Below are positions 1 to 4,339 of a stretch of 5,969 nt of DNA, piece by piece. A program made the translations under genes and the position numbers. This stretch comes from Acidobacteriota bacterium (GTDB taxonomy: Bacteria > Acidobacteriota > Vicinamibacteria > Vicinamibacterales > 2-12-FULL-66-21). Location of the stretch: positions 1 to 5,969 of the forward strand of contig JACDDJ010000315.1 in assembly GCA_013817065.1 (NCBI GenBank), read 5' to 3'. Position 1 is the first letter of the stretch. The number at the start of each line of letters is the position of its first letter. The notes beneath the pieces were generated by a model, which saw only the letters and a program-made list of their open reading frames with translations, was not told the origin of the DNA and did not search any database.

Positions 1-506
1 CATTGAGGAGGCGCAGAGGCTGAGTCGCAAGGTCGTATCGTGCCTGATACGACACTGCATGCGGTCACCGGCGAACGCCAGAGCGATCGCAGTCGCAGAA
101 AGCGGCAGTCGTTCCGGCGCCGGAACGCCCTTGCGAGATGCAGCAGACCACCTCACCGATTTCGATCCGCCTCCCGCCCAGATAAAGCAGGCGGGTGGTC
201 GGGGCGTGCACGCCCAAACGACCTTGCGAGAGGCCACTGGCGAAGGAAGCAGCGAGGCCACTAAGGCGGCAGAAGGCGACAGTCGGTTCATGCATGAAAC
301 GACCCTGAAGGGTGCGGCCGGCGAACGCCGAAGCGACGCTGAGCGCGGAGGTCGTGCCGGCGCCGGCACGTTGGAGGAGGCTACCGGCGAGTCACCTCGT
401 CGCGAACGCCATGCCAGGGACCACGTAAAATGGTCACCGATCCGCGAATTTACGGCGAGGGTCGATACTGACCGACTCGGGCAGTCGTTCCGTCGACGGA
501 ACGACC
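1..506. repeat. Degenerate array of six variable palindromes (hairpin units)
   Basis: Six inverted repeats are visible. They are 32-53 (8-bp stem GTCGTATC, 6-nt loop), 110-127 (perfect 18 bp), 202-215 (perfect 14 bp, extended by GGTCG at 197-201 pairing with CGACC at 219-223 across an AAA bulge), 282-303 (22 bp with one G.A mismatch pair), 353-370 (perfect 18 bp) and 484-505 (perfect 22 bp). Most have GTCG on the left arm and CGAC or a close variant on the right. The cores differ (for example TTCCGG/CCGGAA, TTCATG/CATGAA, TGCCGG/CCGGCA), yet each remains self-complementary. Spacers share an ACCGGCGAACGCC-like block (67-79, about 317-329, split at 383-410) and a CTTGCGAGA-type start after the palindrome (129-137, 223-231). 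Centre-to-centre distances are about 76, 90, 84, 69 and 133 bp, so the array is irregular. It resembles REP-type intergenic repeats in concept; I do not recognise the family. Confidence 0.75.
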
Positions 507-530
507 TGGTCACTGACAATGTTGGCCGGA

Positions 531-538
531 TTGTAGCG
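531..538. repeat. Left copy of 8-bp direct repeat (target-site duplication)
   Basis: TTGTAGCG directly abuts the left terminal inverted repeat. The identical octamer directly abuts the right inverted repeat at 1223-1230. This is the footprint expected of transposition with an 8-bp staggered cut. Removing the insert and one copy would restore a continuous sequence GGCCGGA-TTGTAGCG-CAGGCTC. Confidence 0.88.
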
Positions 539-555
539 GGTAGTGGGTCAGTTTG
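539..555 (+). repeat. Left terminal inverted repeat of the cassette
   Basis: GGTAGTGGGTCAGTTTG is identical over 17 bp to the reverse complement of 1206-1222. Beyond base 555 the two ends diverge, so the repeat is short and sharply bounded, as IS ends usually are. It lies 22 bp beyond the stop codon of the cargo gene. Confidence 0.9.
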
Positions 556-576
556 GATAGCGCGGTTGAGACTGCC

Positions 577-1131
577 TCATTGACAGCGTTCTGAAACAGC
601 AATTTCGTTGGACCTGAGCATTGTGCTCCCGGTCCAAACTCGAAAGAGTCGCAGGCCAGTTACATCCGAGTTTGGCGCTTGGGTGGGGCCTCTGATTGGC
701 AGCCGCAACGAGATCAGCGCATCTGGCGGGAAGGAATCGCGTCGTTCTTGGTTGGCGCCAACGACGAAATCCGCCGCTGCGAGGACAAGCGAATACGATG
801 TACCAGCCGGAAGCGGGACGATCCAGTCGTCGGCGCGACCAGCGATGCCGCTTGGATAATGCCGCGGATGGTACTTGTTCTGCTCGACCAGTCGGCCGCT
901 GCCGGTCGTGACCTGCATGGTCATGTCTTCGACGAGGTACTTGCTACCGTTCGCGAGCACAACGCCAAAAATGACGGCCGTATCGGCCGTTCCCCCGTTC
1001 CGAATCGTAACTGTCATGCGCTGCGAGTCTTCGCACGCGAGTACAACACTGATCGGCGTTCGTTGCAGCTGCGTATCATCTCGCCCGAACATAGTGACGA
1101 GCAAGATCGCAGAAAGAAGCTGTGGACTCAT
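577..1131 (-). CDS. Cassette cargo: probable exported protein of unknown function
   Basis: The 184-aa protein is read from ATG at 1131 to TGA at 577-579. I do not recognise the family. The N-terminus, MSPQLLSAILLVTMFG, is a short hydrophobic stretch like a signal peptide, although no basic residue precedes it with this start. The mature part looks like a beta-rich extracellular domain, with alternating strands (MTVTIRNG, TAVIFGVVLANG, SYSLVLAAADF, LISLRLPIRG) and motifs ADDWIVPLPAG and LRLFRVWTGS. Two cysteines, one near residue 33 (LACEDS) and one next to last (SERCQ), could form a disulfide tying the first and last strands. The frame is open upstream to a GTG at 1218 inside the right inverted repeat, which would add 29 residues including KRAYNRR. 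I prefer 1131 because the hydrophobic segment then starts the protein and a TACAAT -10-like box sits 7-12 nt upstream. There is no good ribosome-binding site, so translation may be leaderless. The gene lies wholly within the mobile unit and opposes its neighbours. Confidence 0.72.
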   Translation of the reverse strand: MSPQLLSAILLVTMFGRDDTQLQRTPISVVLACEDSQRMTVTIRNGGTADTAVIFGVVLANGSKYLVEDMTMQVTTGSGRLVEQNKYHPRHYPSGIAGRADDWIVPLPAGTSYSLVLAAADFVVGANQERRDSFPPDALISLRLPIRGPTQAPNSDVTGLRLFRVWTGSTMLRSNEIAVSERCQ

Positions 1132-1137
1132 GCGCCG

Positions 1138-1143
1138 ATTGTA
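1138..1143 (-). promoter_or_regulatory. Candidate -10 box placing a leaderless start for the cargo gene
   Basis: On the minus strand TACAAT (one change from TATAAT) ends 6 nt before the ATG at 1131. Transcription would then begin at or within a base of the start codon. This agrees with the absence of a Shine-Dalgarno sequence. No convincing -35 box was seen, which is not unusual for leaderless TANNNT promoters. The call rests on position and sequence only. Confidence 0.3.
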
Positions 1144-1205
1144 GGCTCTCTTCTCATTCCGCGCCGCGGGTGTACTTTTCAGACGTCCGCGGTATCCCTG
1201 AGTTT

Positions 1206-1222
1206 CAAACTGACCCACTACC
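1206..1222 (-). repeat. Right terminal inverted repeat of the cassette
   Basis: CAAACTGACCCACTACC is the exact reverse complement of 539-555. Read on the minus strand it contains a GTG (1218-1216) in frame with the cargo gene, so the longest version of that protein would start inside the transposon end. Confidence 0.9.
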
Positions 1223-1230
1223 TTGTAGCG
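1223..1230. repeat. Right copy of 8-bp direct repeat (target-site duplication)
   Basis: TTGTAGCG abuts the right inverted repeat and matches 531-538 exactly in the same orientation. Sequence identity ends immediately after the octamer (CAGGCT here, against GGTAGT at the left), as a true duplication requires. Confidence 0.88.
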
Positions 1231-1237
1231 CAGGCTC

Positions 1238-1267
1238 TTGGTTTGCTCTGAGAGTTCGTGCTATGCT
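1238..1267 (+). promoter_or_regulatory. Weak candidate promoter for the phage-like operon
   Basis: TTGGTT (1238-1243) and TATGCT (1262-1267) are separated by 18 bp and lie just right of the cassette, upstream of the AlpA-type gene. Each matches the sigma-70 hexamer only partly. Initiation would fall near 1274, at the base of the first leader hairpin. It is the only plausible pair I saw in this gap, and the gap needs a promoter because all genes to the right run on the plus strand. Confidence 0.25.
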
Positions 1268-1273
1268 TCCGTA

Positions 1274-1335
1274 GTCCGTGTGCGAACCGCACGGACCCCA
1301 ACCTGCTGACTCCGCGCTTACTCCTGAAGCGCGGA
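1274..1335 (+). promoter_or_regulatory. Two tandem hairpins in the untranslated leader of the operon
   Basis: Hairpin 1 (1274-1296) pairs GTCCGTG with CACGGAC, plus an inner G.T and a G-C pair, around a 5-nt loop. Hairpin 2 (1311-1335) is a perfect 9-bp stem, TCCGCGCTT with AAGCGCGGA, around a 7-nt loop (ACTCCTG). Each stem is followed by an ACCCC run, at 1295-1299 and 1336-1340. No U-tract follows either stem, so they are not ordinary intrinsic terminators. They could be a structured 5' leader, operator-like sites or part of a small RNA. The rest of the 1231-1402 gap holds only a GAY trinucleotide tract. Confidence 0.45.
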
Positions 1336-1340
1336 ACCCC

Positions 1341-1370
1341 GACGACGATGATGACGATGATGATGATGAC
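1341..1370. repeat. Trinucleotide tract, ten GAY units
   Basis: Ten consecutive GAC or GAT triplets occur between the leader hairpins and the AlpA-type start. In one frame they would encode ten aspartates, but no convincing gene uses that frame. The tract could vary in length by slippage and so change the leader. Confidence 0.7.
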
Positions 1371-1402
1371 GCGGAAACACCCGTGCGTTATGGAGTCGTC
1401 GC

Positions 1403-1597
1403 GTGTCGCAGCGGTTTGTCCGAATCTTGCGCCTGACAGCGGTTTTGGACCGTATTGGGGTGTCGAAAAGCACCCTCGATCGGCTCATCTCTCGTGGGCA
1501 GTTCCCTCCCCCCATCCGGCTCGCTCCTCGATGCATCGGCTGGGATGAGGCGCAGGTGGACGCGTGGCTCGTGGCCAAGGTCGGAGCACCGCGATGA
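1403..1597 (+). CDS. AlpA-family DNA-binding regulator / excisionase-like protein
   Basis: This 64-aa protein has the compact winged helix-turn-helix layout of the AlpA family (MerR/Xis-like fold). The recognition region is LDRIGVSKSTLDRLISRGQF (residues about 15-34), followed by the family's FPPPIRLAPRCIGW turn and the helix EAQVDAWLVAKV. AlpA proteins of P4, CP4-57 and PICI-type elements activate integrase or early genes of the element and can assist excision. The start is GTG at 1403, with GGAG at 1392-1395 seven nucleotides upstream. The gene heads the plus-strand operon, the usual place for AlpA in satellites, and its TGA overlaps the next ATG (ATGA, 1594-1597). No integrase is visible in the window. 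Confidence 0.9.
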   Translation: MSQRFVRILRLTAVLDRIGVSKSTLDRLISRGQFPPPIRLAPRCIGWDEAQVDAWLVAKVGAPR

Positions 1598-1599
1598 GC
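1577..1599 (+). repeat. Gene-junction repeat, copy 1
   Basis: A 23-nt module starts AAGGTCGG and ends CCGCGATGAGC. It spans the end of the AlpA-like gene, the ATGA overlap and the start of the next gene. It matches 1744-1766 at 20 of 23 positions. Both copies encode V-G-x-P-R-stop in one frame and M-S in the next. Confidence 0.75.
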
Positions 1600-1764
1600 C
1601 GCGCTTCGGCACTCCCCACGTCGCCGGCGGCCCCTTCCGATAGTGAGCTGTCCGCCCGCGAGCAGGCGATTGTAAAAGCCCTTGTCGCCGCCATCCTGAC
1701 CGGTCTCCGCGCTGGTCAAAATTCACACGAGCAGCTCGCCGGTAAGGTCGGGGGGCCGCGATGA
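1594..1764 (+). CDS. Small unknown protein coupled between alpA-like and primase genes
   Basis: This 56-aa protein runs from ATG at 1594, which overlaps the upstream stop, to TGA at 1762-1764, which overlaps the primase ATG. The first 18 residues are Ser/Ala/Pro-rich. They are followed by a helix, REQAIVKALVAAILTGLRAG, and a basic end, GKVGGPR. I do not recognise a family. A longer GTG start at 1564 would lie inside the AlpA-like gene and is less likely given the ATGA coupling. The last codons, VGGPR, echo VGAPR at the end of the AlpA-like protein, because the two gene junctions are near-duplicates at the DNA level. Its position suggests an accessory role in replication or regulation; that is inference only. 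Confidence 0.7.
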   Translation: MSRASALPTSPAAPSDSELSAREQAIVKALVAAILTGLRAGQNSHEQLAGKVGGPR

Positions 1765-1766
1765 GC
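1744..1766 (+). repeat. Gene-junction repeat, copy 2
   Basis: This is the second copy of the module at 1577-1599, with three substitutions in its centre (GGGGGG here against GGAGCA). It sits at the junction between the 56-aa gene and the primase gene. It may have arisen when a gene was inserted or duplicated at a coupled junction, or be kept for translational coupling. Confidence 0.75.
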
Positions 1767-3107
1767 GAGCATCCCTACGACTGCCTCGTGTCCGCGCTCC
1801 GCAGCCACGGGTGCCGCATCCTGCCGAAACGCGATAGCCAAGGCCGCGATGCGGTTCGAGCGACGTGCCCCGCGCATCACGACCGCAATCCCAGCCTCGT
1901 GGTCACCCGAGACGGCGAGACCGCGCTCGTGAAGGACTTCGGGGGCTGCTCAACGACGAAGGTTGTCGGCGCGTTGAGCTTGACGATGGCCGATCTGTTC
2001 AGCGGTCCGCGTCGAGTGCCGGTGGCGCCGACGATCGTCGCGAGTTACGACTACGTGGACCTGAACGGCGTGCTGGTGGCGCAGAAGGTCCGGCGCAGCG
2101 ATAAGTCCTTCCGGTGGCGCGTCCCGGCGCTGTTTACGGCCCGCGAATGGAAGTGGGGCCTGCATGGGTCCAGCGTCGGACTTTATCGGCTCCCGGAGCT
2201 TGCTGGCGCCTCCACGGTGTATCTGAGCGAGGGTGAGAAGGCCGTCGATTGCCTGTGGGCACTCGGCCTGCCCGCGACGTGCGGACCGAACGGGGCCGGC
2301 TCGTGGTCCTCCGCCTGGGCGGACGATCTGTGGAACCAAGGGTGCCGCTCGCTCGTGATCTTCGCGGATCGTGACGCGGCAGGAGCGCAGCACGCCGAGC
2401 GGGTGGCCGCGAGCTGTGACGGACTCGGCATCGAGGTCCGGGTGGTCGACCTGCCGGGACTCGCGCATCACGCTGACGTGTTCGACTGGATCGCGGCCGG
2501 GCATTCCGTCGAGGACGTGCTCGCAGTCGTCGCGGAGACGCCCGCGTGGACTCCTGAGCGGGTTGCCGCTGAACGTCTCGCCCATCGCCGCACCCGGAAA
2601 CGTGAATGGATGCGGTCGAAGCGAGCGAACGATCGCCTTCAGCTACCTGTGGACTCACGTATGTCAGGTGTGGACCACCGTAAGTCAGAGCGAGAGGCAT
2701 CCACCCCCGTTGTGGACCACCGTATGTCAGTAAGTGTGGACTGTGGACCTGTGGACGCACCGAACGTTCTTCTTACTCATCACAGGGGTCAACTTAAGAA
2801 AGATCTTCCGGGAGATCTTCACGGATCTACACCCAGCGACCCCTCCGGTCACAGCAGCACCCGTGCGCCGTCTCGGTTGACCAGTGCACGGTTGGACCGA
2901 TTCAGACACCGGCTTGCAGCGGATCGGGTGAGAGATCAAAGACAGGATCGGGAGACACAAGAGCGGATCGGATCGGAAAACACGGTGGTAGGCGTGCACT
3001 TCGACACAAGGAGGGCAACAGGAGCACAGACGATCGTTACACCTGCCAACATTTCTGCTGGCACCGCACGAGAGACTCACTTTCGCCACAAAGGAACAAG
3101 ACGATGA
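1761..3107 (+). CDS. Phage/satellite-type TOPRIM DNA primase with long low-complexity tail
   Basis: This 448-aa protein is a probable primase that makes RNA primers for replication of the element. Residues 33-80 form a zinc-ribbon-like module: CPAHHDRNPSL (C36, H39), then VKDFGGCS (C63) and LTMADLF. The family usually has Cys-x3-Cys here, but the first of these is Asp59, so zinc binding may be altered. The TOPRIM domain follows at about 150-220, with YLSEGEKAVD (E157/E159), a GPNGAGSW turn and VIFADRDAAG (D203, D205), which are the metal-binding acidic residues. Conserved sequence ends near residue 295 (TRKREWMRSKRAN). The remaining 150 residues are polar, rich in Arg/His/Ser/Asp and repetitive (VDSRMSG, VDHRKSE, VDHRMSV), with more A/T at third positions. 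No helicase domain is present, so a host or separate helicase is needed. The ATG overlaps the previous stop and the TGA overlaps the next ATG. The tail DNA carries a candidate origin. Confidence 0.88.
   Translation: MSEHPYDCLVSALRSHGCRILPKRDSQGRDAVRATCPAHHDRNPSLVVTRDGETALVKDFGGCSTTKVVGALSLTMADLFSGPRRVPVAPTIVASYDYVDLNGVLVAQKVRRSDKSFRWRVPALFTAREWKWGLHGSSVGLYRLPELAGASTVYLSEGEKAVDCLWALGLPATCGPNGAGSWSSAWADDLWNQGCRSLVIFADRDAAGAQHAERVAASCDGLGIEVRVVDLPGLAHHADVFDWIAAGHSVEDVLAVVAETPAWTPERVAAERLAHRRTRKREWMRSKRANDRLQLPVDSRMSGVDHRKSEREASTPVVDHRMSVSVDCGPVDAPNVLLTHHRGQLKKDLPGDLHGSTPSDPSGHSSTRAPSRLTSARLDRFRHRLAADRVRDQRQDRETQERIGSENTVVGVHFDTRRATGAQTIVTPANISAGTARETHFRHKGTRR
2648..2756 (+). repeat. Iteron-like / DnaA-box-like repeats inside the primase gene (candidate origin)
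   Basis: Three direct repeats of TGTGGACYMMCGTAWGTCAG lie at 2648-2667, 2669-2688 and 2711-2730. Their starts are spaced 21 and 42 bp apart, that is 21-bp phasing or about two helical turns. Three further TGTGGAC heptamers follow at 2735, 2742 and 2750. TGTGGAC matches 7 of 9 positions of the GC-rich DnaA box TGTGGACAA (reverse complement TTGTCCACA). Repeats phased on the same helix face beside an AT-richer stretch (about 2761-2807) are typical of iteron origins, and nesting within the replication gene is known from the ori in lambda O. In protein the repeats read VDSRMSG, VDHRKSE and VDHRMSV. Origin function is inferred. Confidence 0.6.
2800..2819. repeat. 20-bp near-perfect palindrome next to the candidate origin
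   Basis: AAGATCT and AGATCTT flank TCCGGG. The whole 20 bp is self-complementary except one T.G pair (2807/2812), which would still wobble-pair in RNA. It lies about 45 bp downstream of the TGTGGAC cluster, at the edge of the AT-richer stretch. It may be a protein-binding site of the origin. Confidence 0.5.
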
Positions 3108-3346
3108 CGACGACTATGGCTACAAGTTCTAAAACCGTTGTGCTCGCCAGCGGGCTGGCCGTGTCACTCACGGCACTGCAGATCCTCTGGACTTACGAGG
3201 CGCGGGGCTGCCGCCTGGTGGCAACAGATTCCGGGTTCCGAGTGATCGGGCCGCAATCGCAACTCAGGCCGGCTGATATCGACCGGCTGCGGCTGCATCG
3301 CGACGACCTGCGCGAGCTGCTCGTGCTCTCCGAGACCCTCCAATGA
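3104..3346 (+). CDS. Small TubC-N-like docking-domain protein
   Basis: This 80-aa protein starts at ATG 3104, overlapping the primase stop. AAGGA at 3091-3095 lies 8 nt upstream, so it can also initiate independently. After a Thr/Ser-rich start, residues about 22-75 (TALQILWTYEARGCRLVATD, then GFRVIGPQSQLRPADIDRLRLHRDDLRELL) match the helix-strand-strand-helix pattern of TubC N-terminal docking domains: a helix ending in ARG, a short beta hairpin, then a helix ending in a leucine-rich stretch. In NRPS/PKS enzymes this domain mediates subunit contacts. Stand-alone forms also turn up in phage and plasmid regions, where their role is not established. Here it directly follows the primase and may be a partner-binding adaptor in replication. 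The fold call is from memory of the pattern, not a search. Confidence 0.6.
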   Translation: MTTTMATSSKTVVLASGLAVSLTALQILWTYEARGCRLVATDSGFRVIGPQSQLRPADIDRLRLHRDDLRELLVLSETLQ

Positions 3347-3376
3347 GGTCAAGTGGTTCCGGAAGACGGTCAAGCG

Positions 3377-3580
3377 ATGAATGACGCACGACAGAGATTG
3401 ATCGCGCTTCTGCGGTCCTCGGATCAATTGATCGACGGCATTGATCCCAGCGCGCCGGTCGAGAGTCAACGGCAGATCGCGCTGGCCCGCGAGCAGTTGA
3501 CCGAGGTAGAGGCGCTTATCGAGAAACTATTCGCCGATCACCTCCGTGAACCGGTGAGACCAAGCGACGTGCGGCACTGA
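3377..3580 (+). CDS. Small helical protein of unknown function
   Basis: This 67-aa protein starts at ATG 3377. An alternative GTG at 3353 adds 8 residues, but its nearest GAGG is only 4 nt away. Before 3377 there is GGAAGACGG at usable distance, so I prefer the ATG. The protein is charged and probably two helices: ARQRLIALLRSSDQLIDGID, then QRQIALAREQLTEVEALIEK. I do not recognise a family. It sits between the TubC-N-like gene and the terminase-like gene in the same direction. It could be a regulator or a small packaging or replication accessory factor; nothing in the sequence decides between them. Confidence 0.65.
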   Translation: MNDARQRLIALLRSSDQLIDGIDPSAPVESQRQIALAREQLTEVEALIEKLFADHLREPVRPSDVRH

Positions 3581-3611
3581 ACGGCACATGAGCGGCAAAT
3601 GGGGGGCAAGG

Positions 3612-4292
3612 ATGGAGGAACAGGCGCCGTGGGAACGTCAGGAGGGCGAATCTTCGCGCCAGTTCCACGCATTCGCGCACTATCGCGATCTTGGAGCGGC
3701 ACGCTCGCTGATGAAAGCGTGGACGCTCTGTCGAACCGCATGTGATCACCAACCGCCGCCCGCTCGCCAACGCCTCCCTCGTCGCTGGGAAATTTGGTCG
3801 CGGAGCGGAGACTGGGTCGCCCGCGCCGAGGCGTGGGATAAGCACGTAGACCGCGAACAGCGCGATCAGTTCGCCAAAGAGCAGCAGGACGCGCTTTCTC
3901 GACACCGCCGCTCGTTCAAAGCACTACAGAACGTCGCGCTCGTTCCCAGCCGGGCGATCTTGGACGCACTCGCGAACCCTCAATCCTTGGCCCGACTTCG
4001 AGCCAAGGCGGAGGGGAGCGTCGAAGGTTTCACGTCCGTCATGTTGCTGGCCCAAAAGCTGGCGACCCTGATGCCGGCGCTCGTCATCGGCGAACGTTTG
4101 GCGCTCGGCCTCGCTGGGCAAGTGGTCGATGTCGAAGTGGAGGAGCGCCGCGATCTCAGCTTCGCGAATGCCGTCGCCGCCGATCCGCGTGCGGTCGATT
4201 TGGCGATTGCGCTCCTTGATCAGCTCGCCAGAACGGCGCCTGGCGAGGCGGTTCCGGCGGATCTCAGAGCGGACGACCGGAAGGTTCACTGA
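3612..4292 (+). CDS. Terminase-small-subunit-like phage protein
   Basis: This 226-aa protein begins PWERQEGESSRQFHAFAHYR, then DLGAARSL, and continues to RRWEIWSRSGDWVARAEAWD (about 57-76). A WERxxGES start, a YRDLG helix and a W..WS..(G/W)DWV.RA.AWD block are the pattern of a group of phage proteins usually placed as small-terminase-like DNA-binding proteins, where the tryptophan block ends a helix-turn-helix. Small terminase recognises the packaging site and recruits the large subunit. The remainder is helical, with a long charged helix (HVDREQRDQFAKEQQDALSR) and a leucine-rich middle (LLAQKLATLMPALVIGERLA), consistent with oligomerisation. I chose ATG 3612 because GGGGGGCAAGG lies just upstream. 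An ATG at 3588 in frame would add 8 residues. No large terminase gene follows in the window, which is unusual for a complete prophage. Confidence 0.62.
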   Translation: MEEQAPWERQEGESSRQFHAFAHYRDLGAARSLMKAWTLCRTACDHQPPPARQRLPRRWEIWSRSGDWVARAEAWDKHVDREQRDQFAKEQQDALSRHRRSFKALQNVALVPSRAILDALANPQSLARLRAKAEGSVEGFTSVMLLAQKLATLMPALVIGERLALGLAGQVVDVEVEERRDLSFANAVAADPRAVDLAIALLDQLARTAPGEAVPADLRADDRKVH

Positions 4293-4339
4293 TGCGAATT
4301 CAGCTGACCGAGGGATGACATGACAAAGGAGCGAGACCC

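Larger units (their letters stand above)
539..1222. mobile_element. Transposase-less mobile insertion cassette with 17-bp TIRs
   Basis: A 684-bp unit is bounded by perfect 17-bp terminal inverted repeats: GGTAGTGGGTCAGTTTG at 539-555 and its reverse complement at 1206-1222. An exact 8-bp duplication, TTGTAGCG, lies immediately outside both ends. The single gene inside, on the minus strand, has no resemblance to a transposase. IS-like ends carrying only a passenger gene match the established concept of a mobile insertion cassette (MIC), a non-autonomous element moved in trans by an IS with matching ends. The IS family is not certain. An 8-bp duplication fits several families (for example IS66 or ISL3, and some IS21 members), and the GTGGGTCAGTTT motif reminds me of IS21-type ends, but that is a weak impression. 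The intact duplication suggests a fairly recent insertion. Confidence 0.85.

Noticed and set aside
1..506. CRISPR array or integron attC sites
   Set aside because: Spacing and repeat sequence are too irregular for CRISPR. The palindromes lack paired RYYYAAC/GTTRRRY core sites and no gene cassettes lie between them.
59..583. A 174-codon plus-strand open frame across the palindromic array
   Set aside because: Equivalent repeat units fall in different frames (110-127 against 484-505), spacings of 76 and 133 are not multiples of three, the product is low-complexity, and the frame runs into the mobile cassette.
1311..1335. Intrinsic terminator
   Set aside because: The 9-bp GC-rich stem is followed by AACCCCGACG on the plus strand and by AGTCAGCAG on the minus strand; neither has a T-tract.
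1278..1436. A 52-codon frame from GTG with a ten-Asp run
   Set aside because: It has no ribosome-binding site, contains both leader hairpins or parts of them, overlaps the AlpA-like gene and has no recognisable content apart from the triplet tract.
1950..2760. Long minus-strand frames of about 210 codons opposite the primase gene
   Set aside because: They are shadows of the GC-rich primase coding strand; their products are Arg/Pro-rich with no motif, whereas the plus strand encodes clear zinc-ribbon-like and TOPRIM motifs.
2802..2974. Cluster of eight GATC sites near the candidate origin as a Dam/SeqA-type signal
   Set aside because: GATC is frequent throughout the window, for example several copies around 5405-5475, so the cluster is not distinctive enough and no methylase is present.
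3516..3905. A 129-codon minus-strand frame beginning with a hydrophobic stretch
   Set aside because: It lies antisense to the terminase-like gene, which has recognisable conserved motifs; the hydrophobic start is a by-product of the plus-strand codons.
4293..4339. Terminator or promoter between the terminase-like gene and the next gene
   Set aside because: The short gap shows no stem-loop with a T-tract and no convincing -35/-10 pair, only the ribosome-binding site of the next gene.
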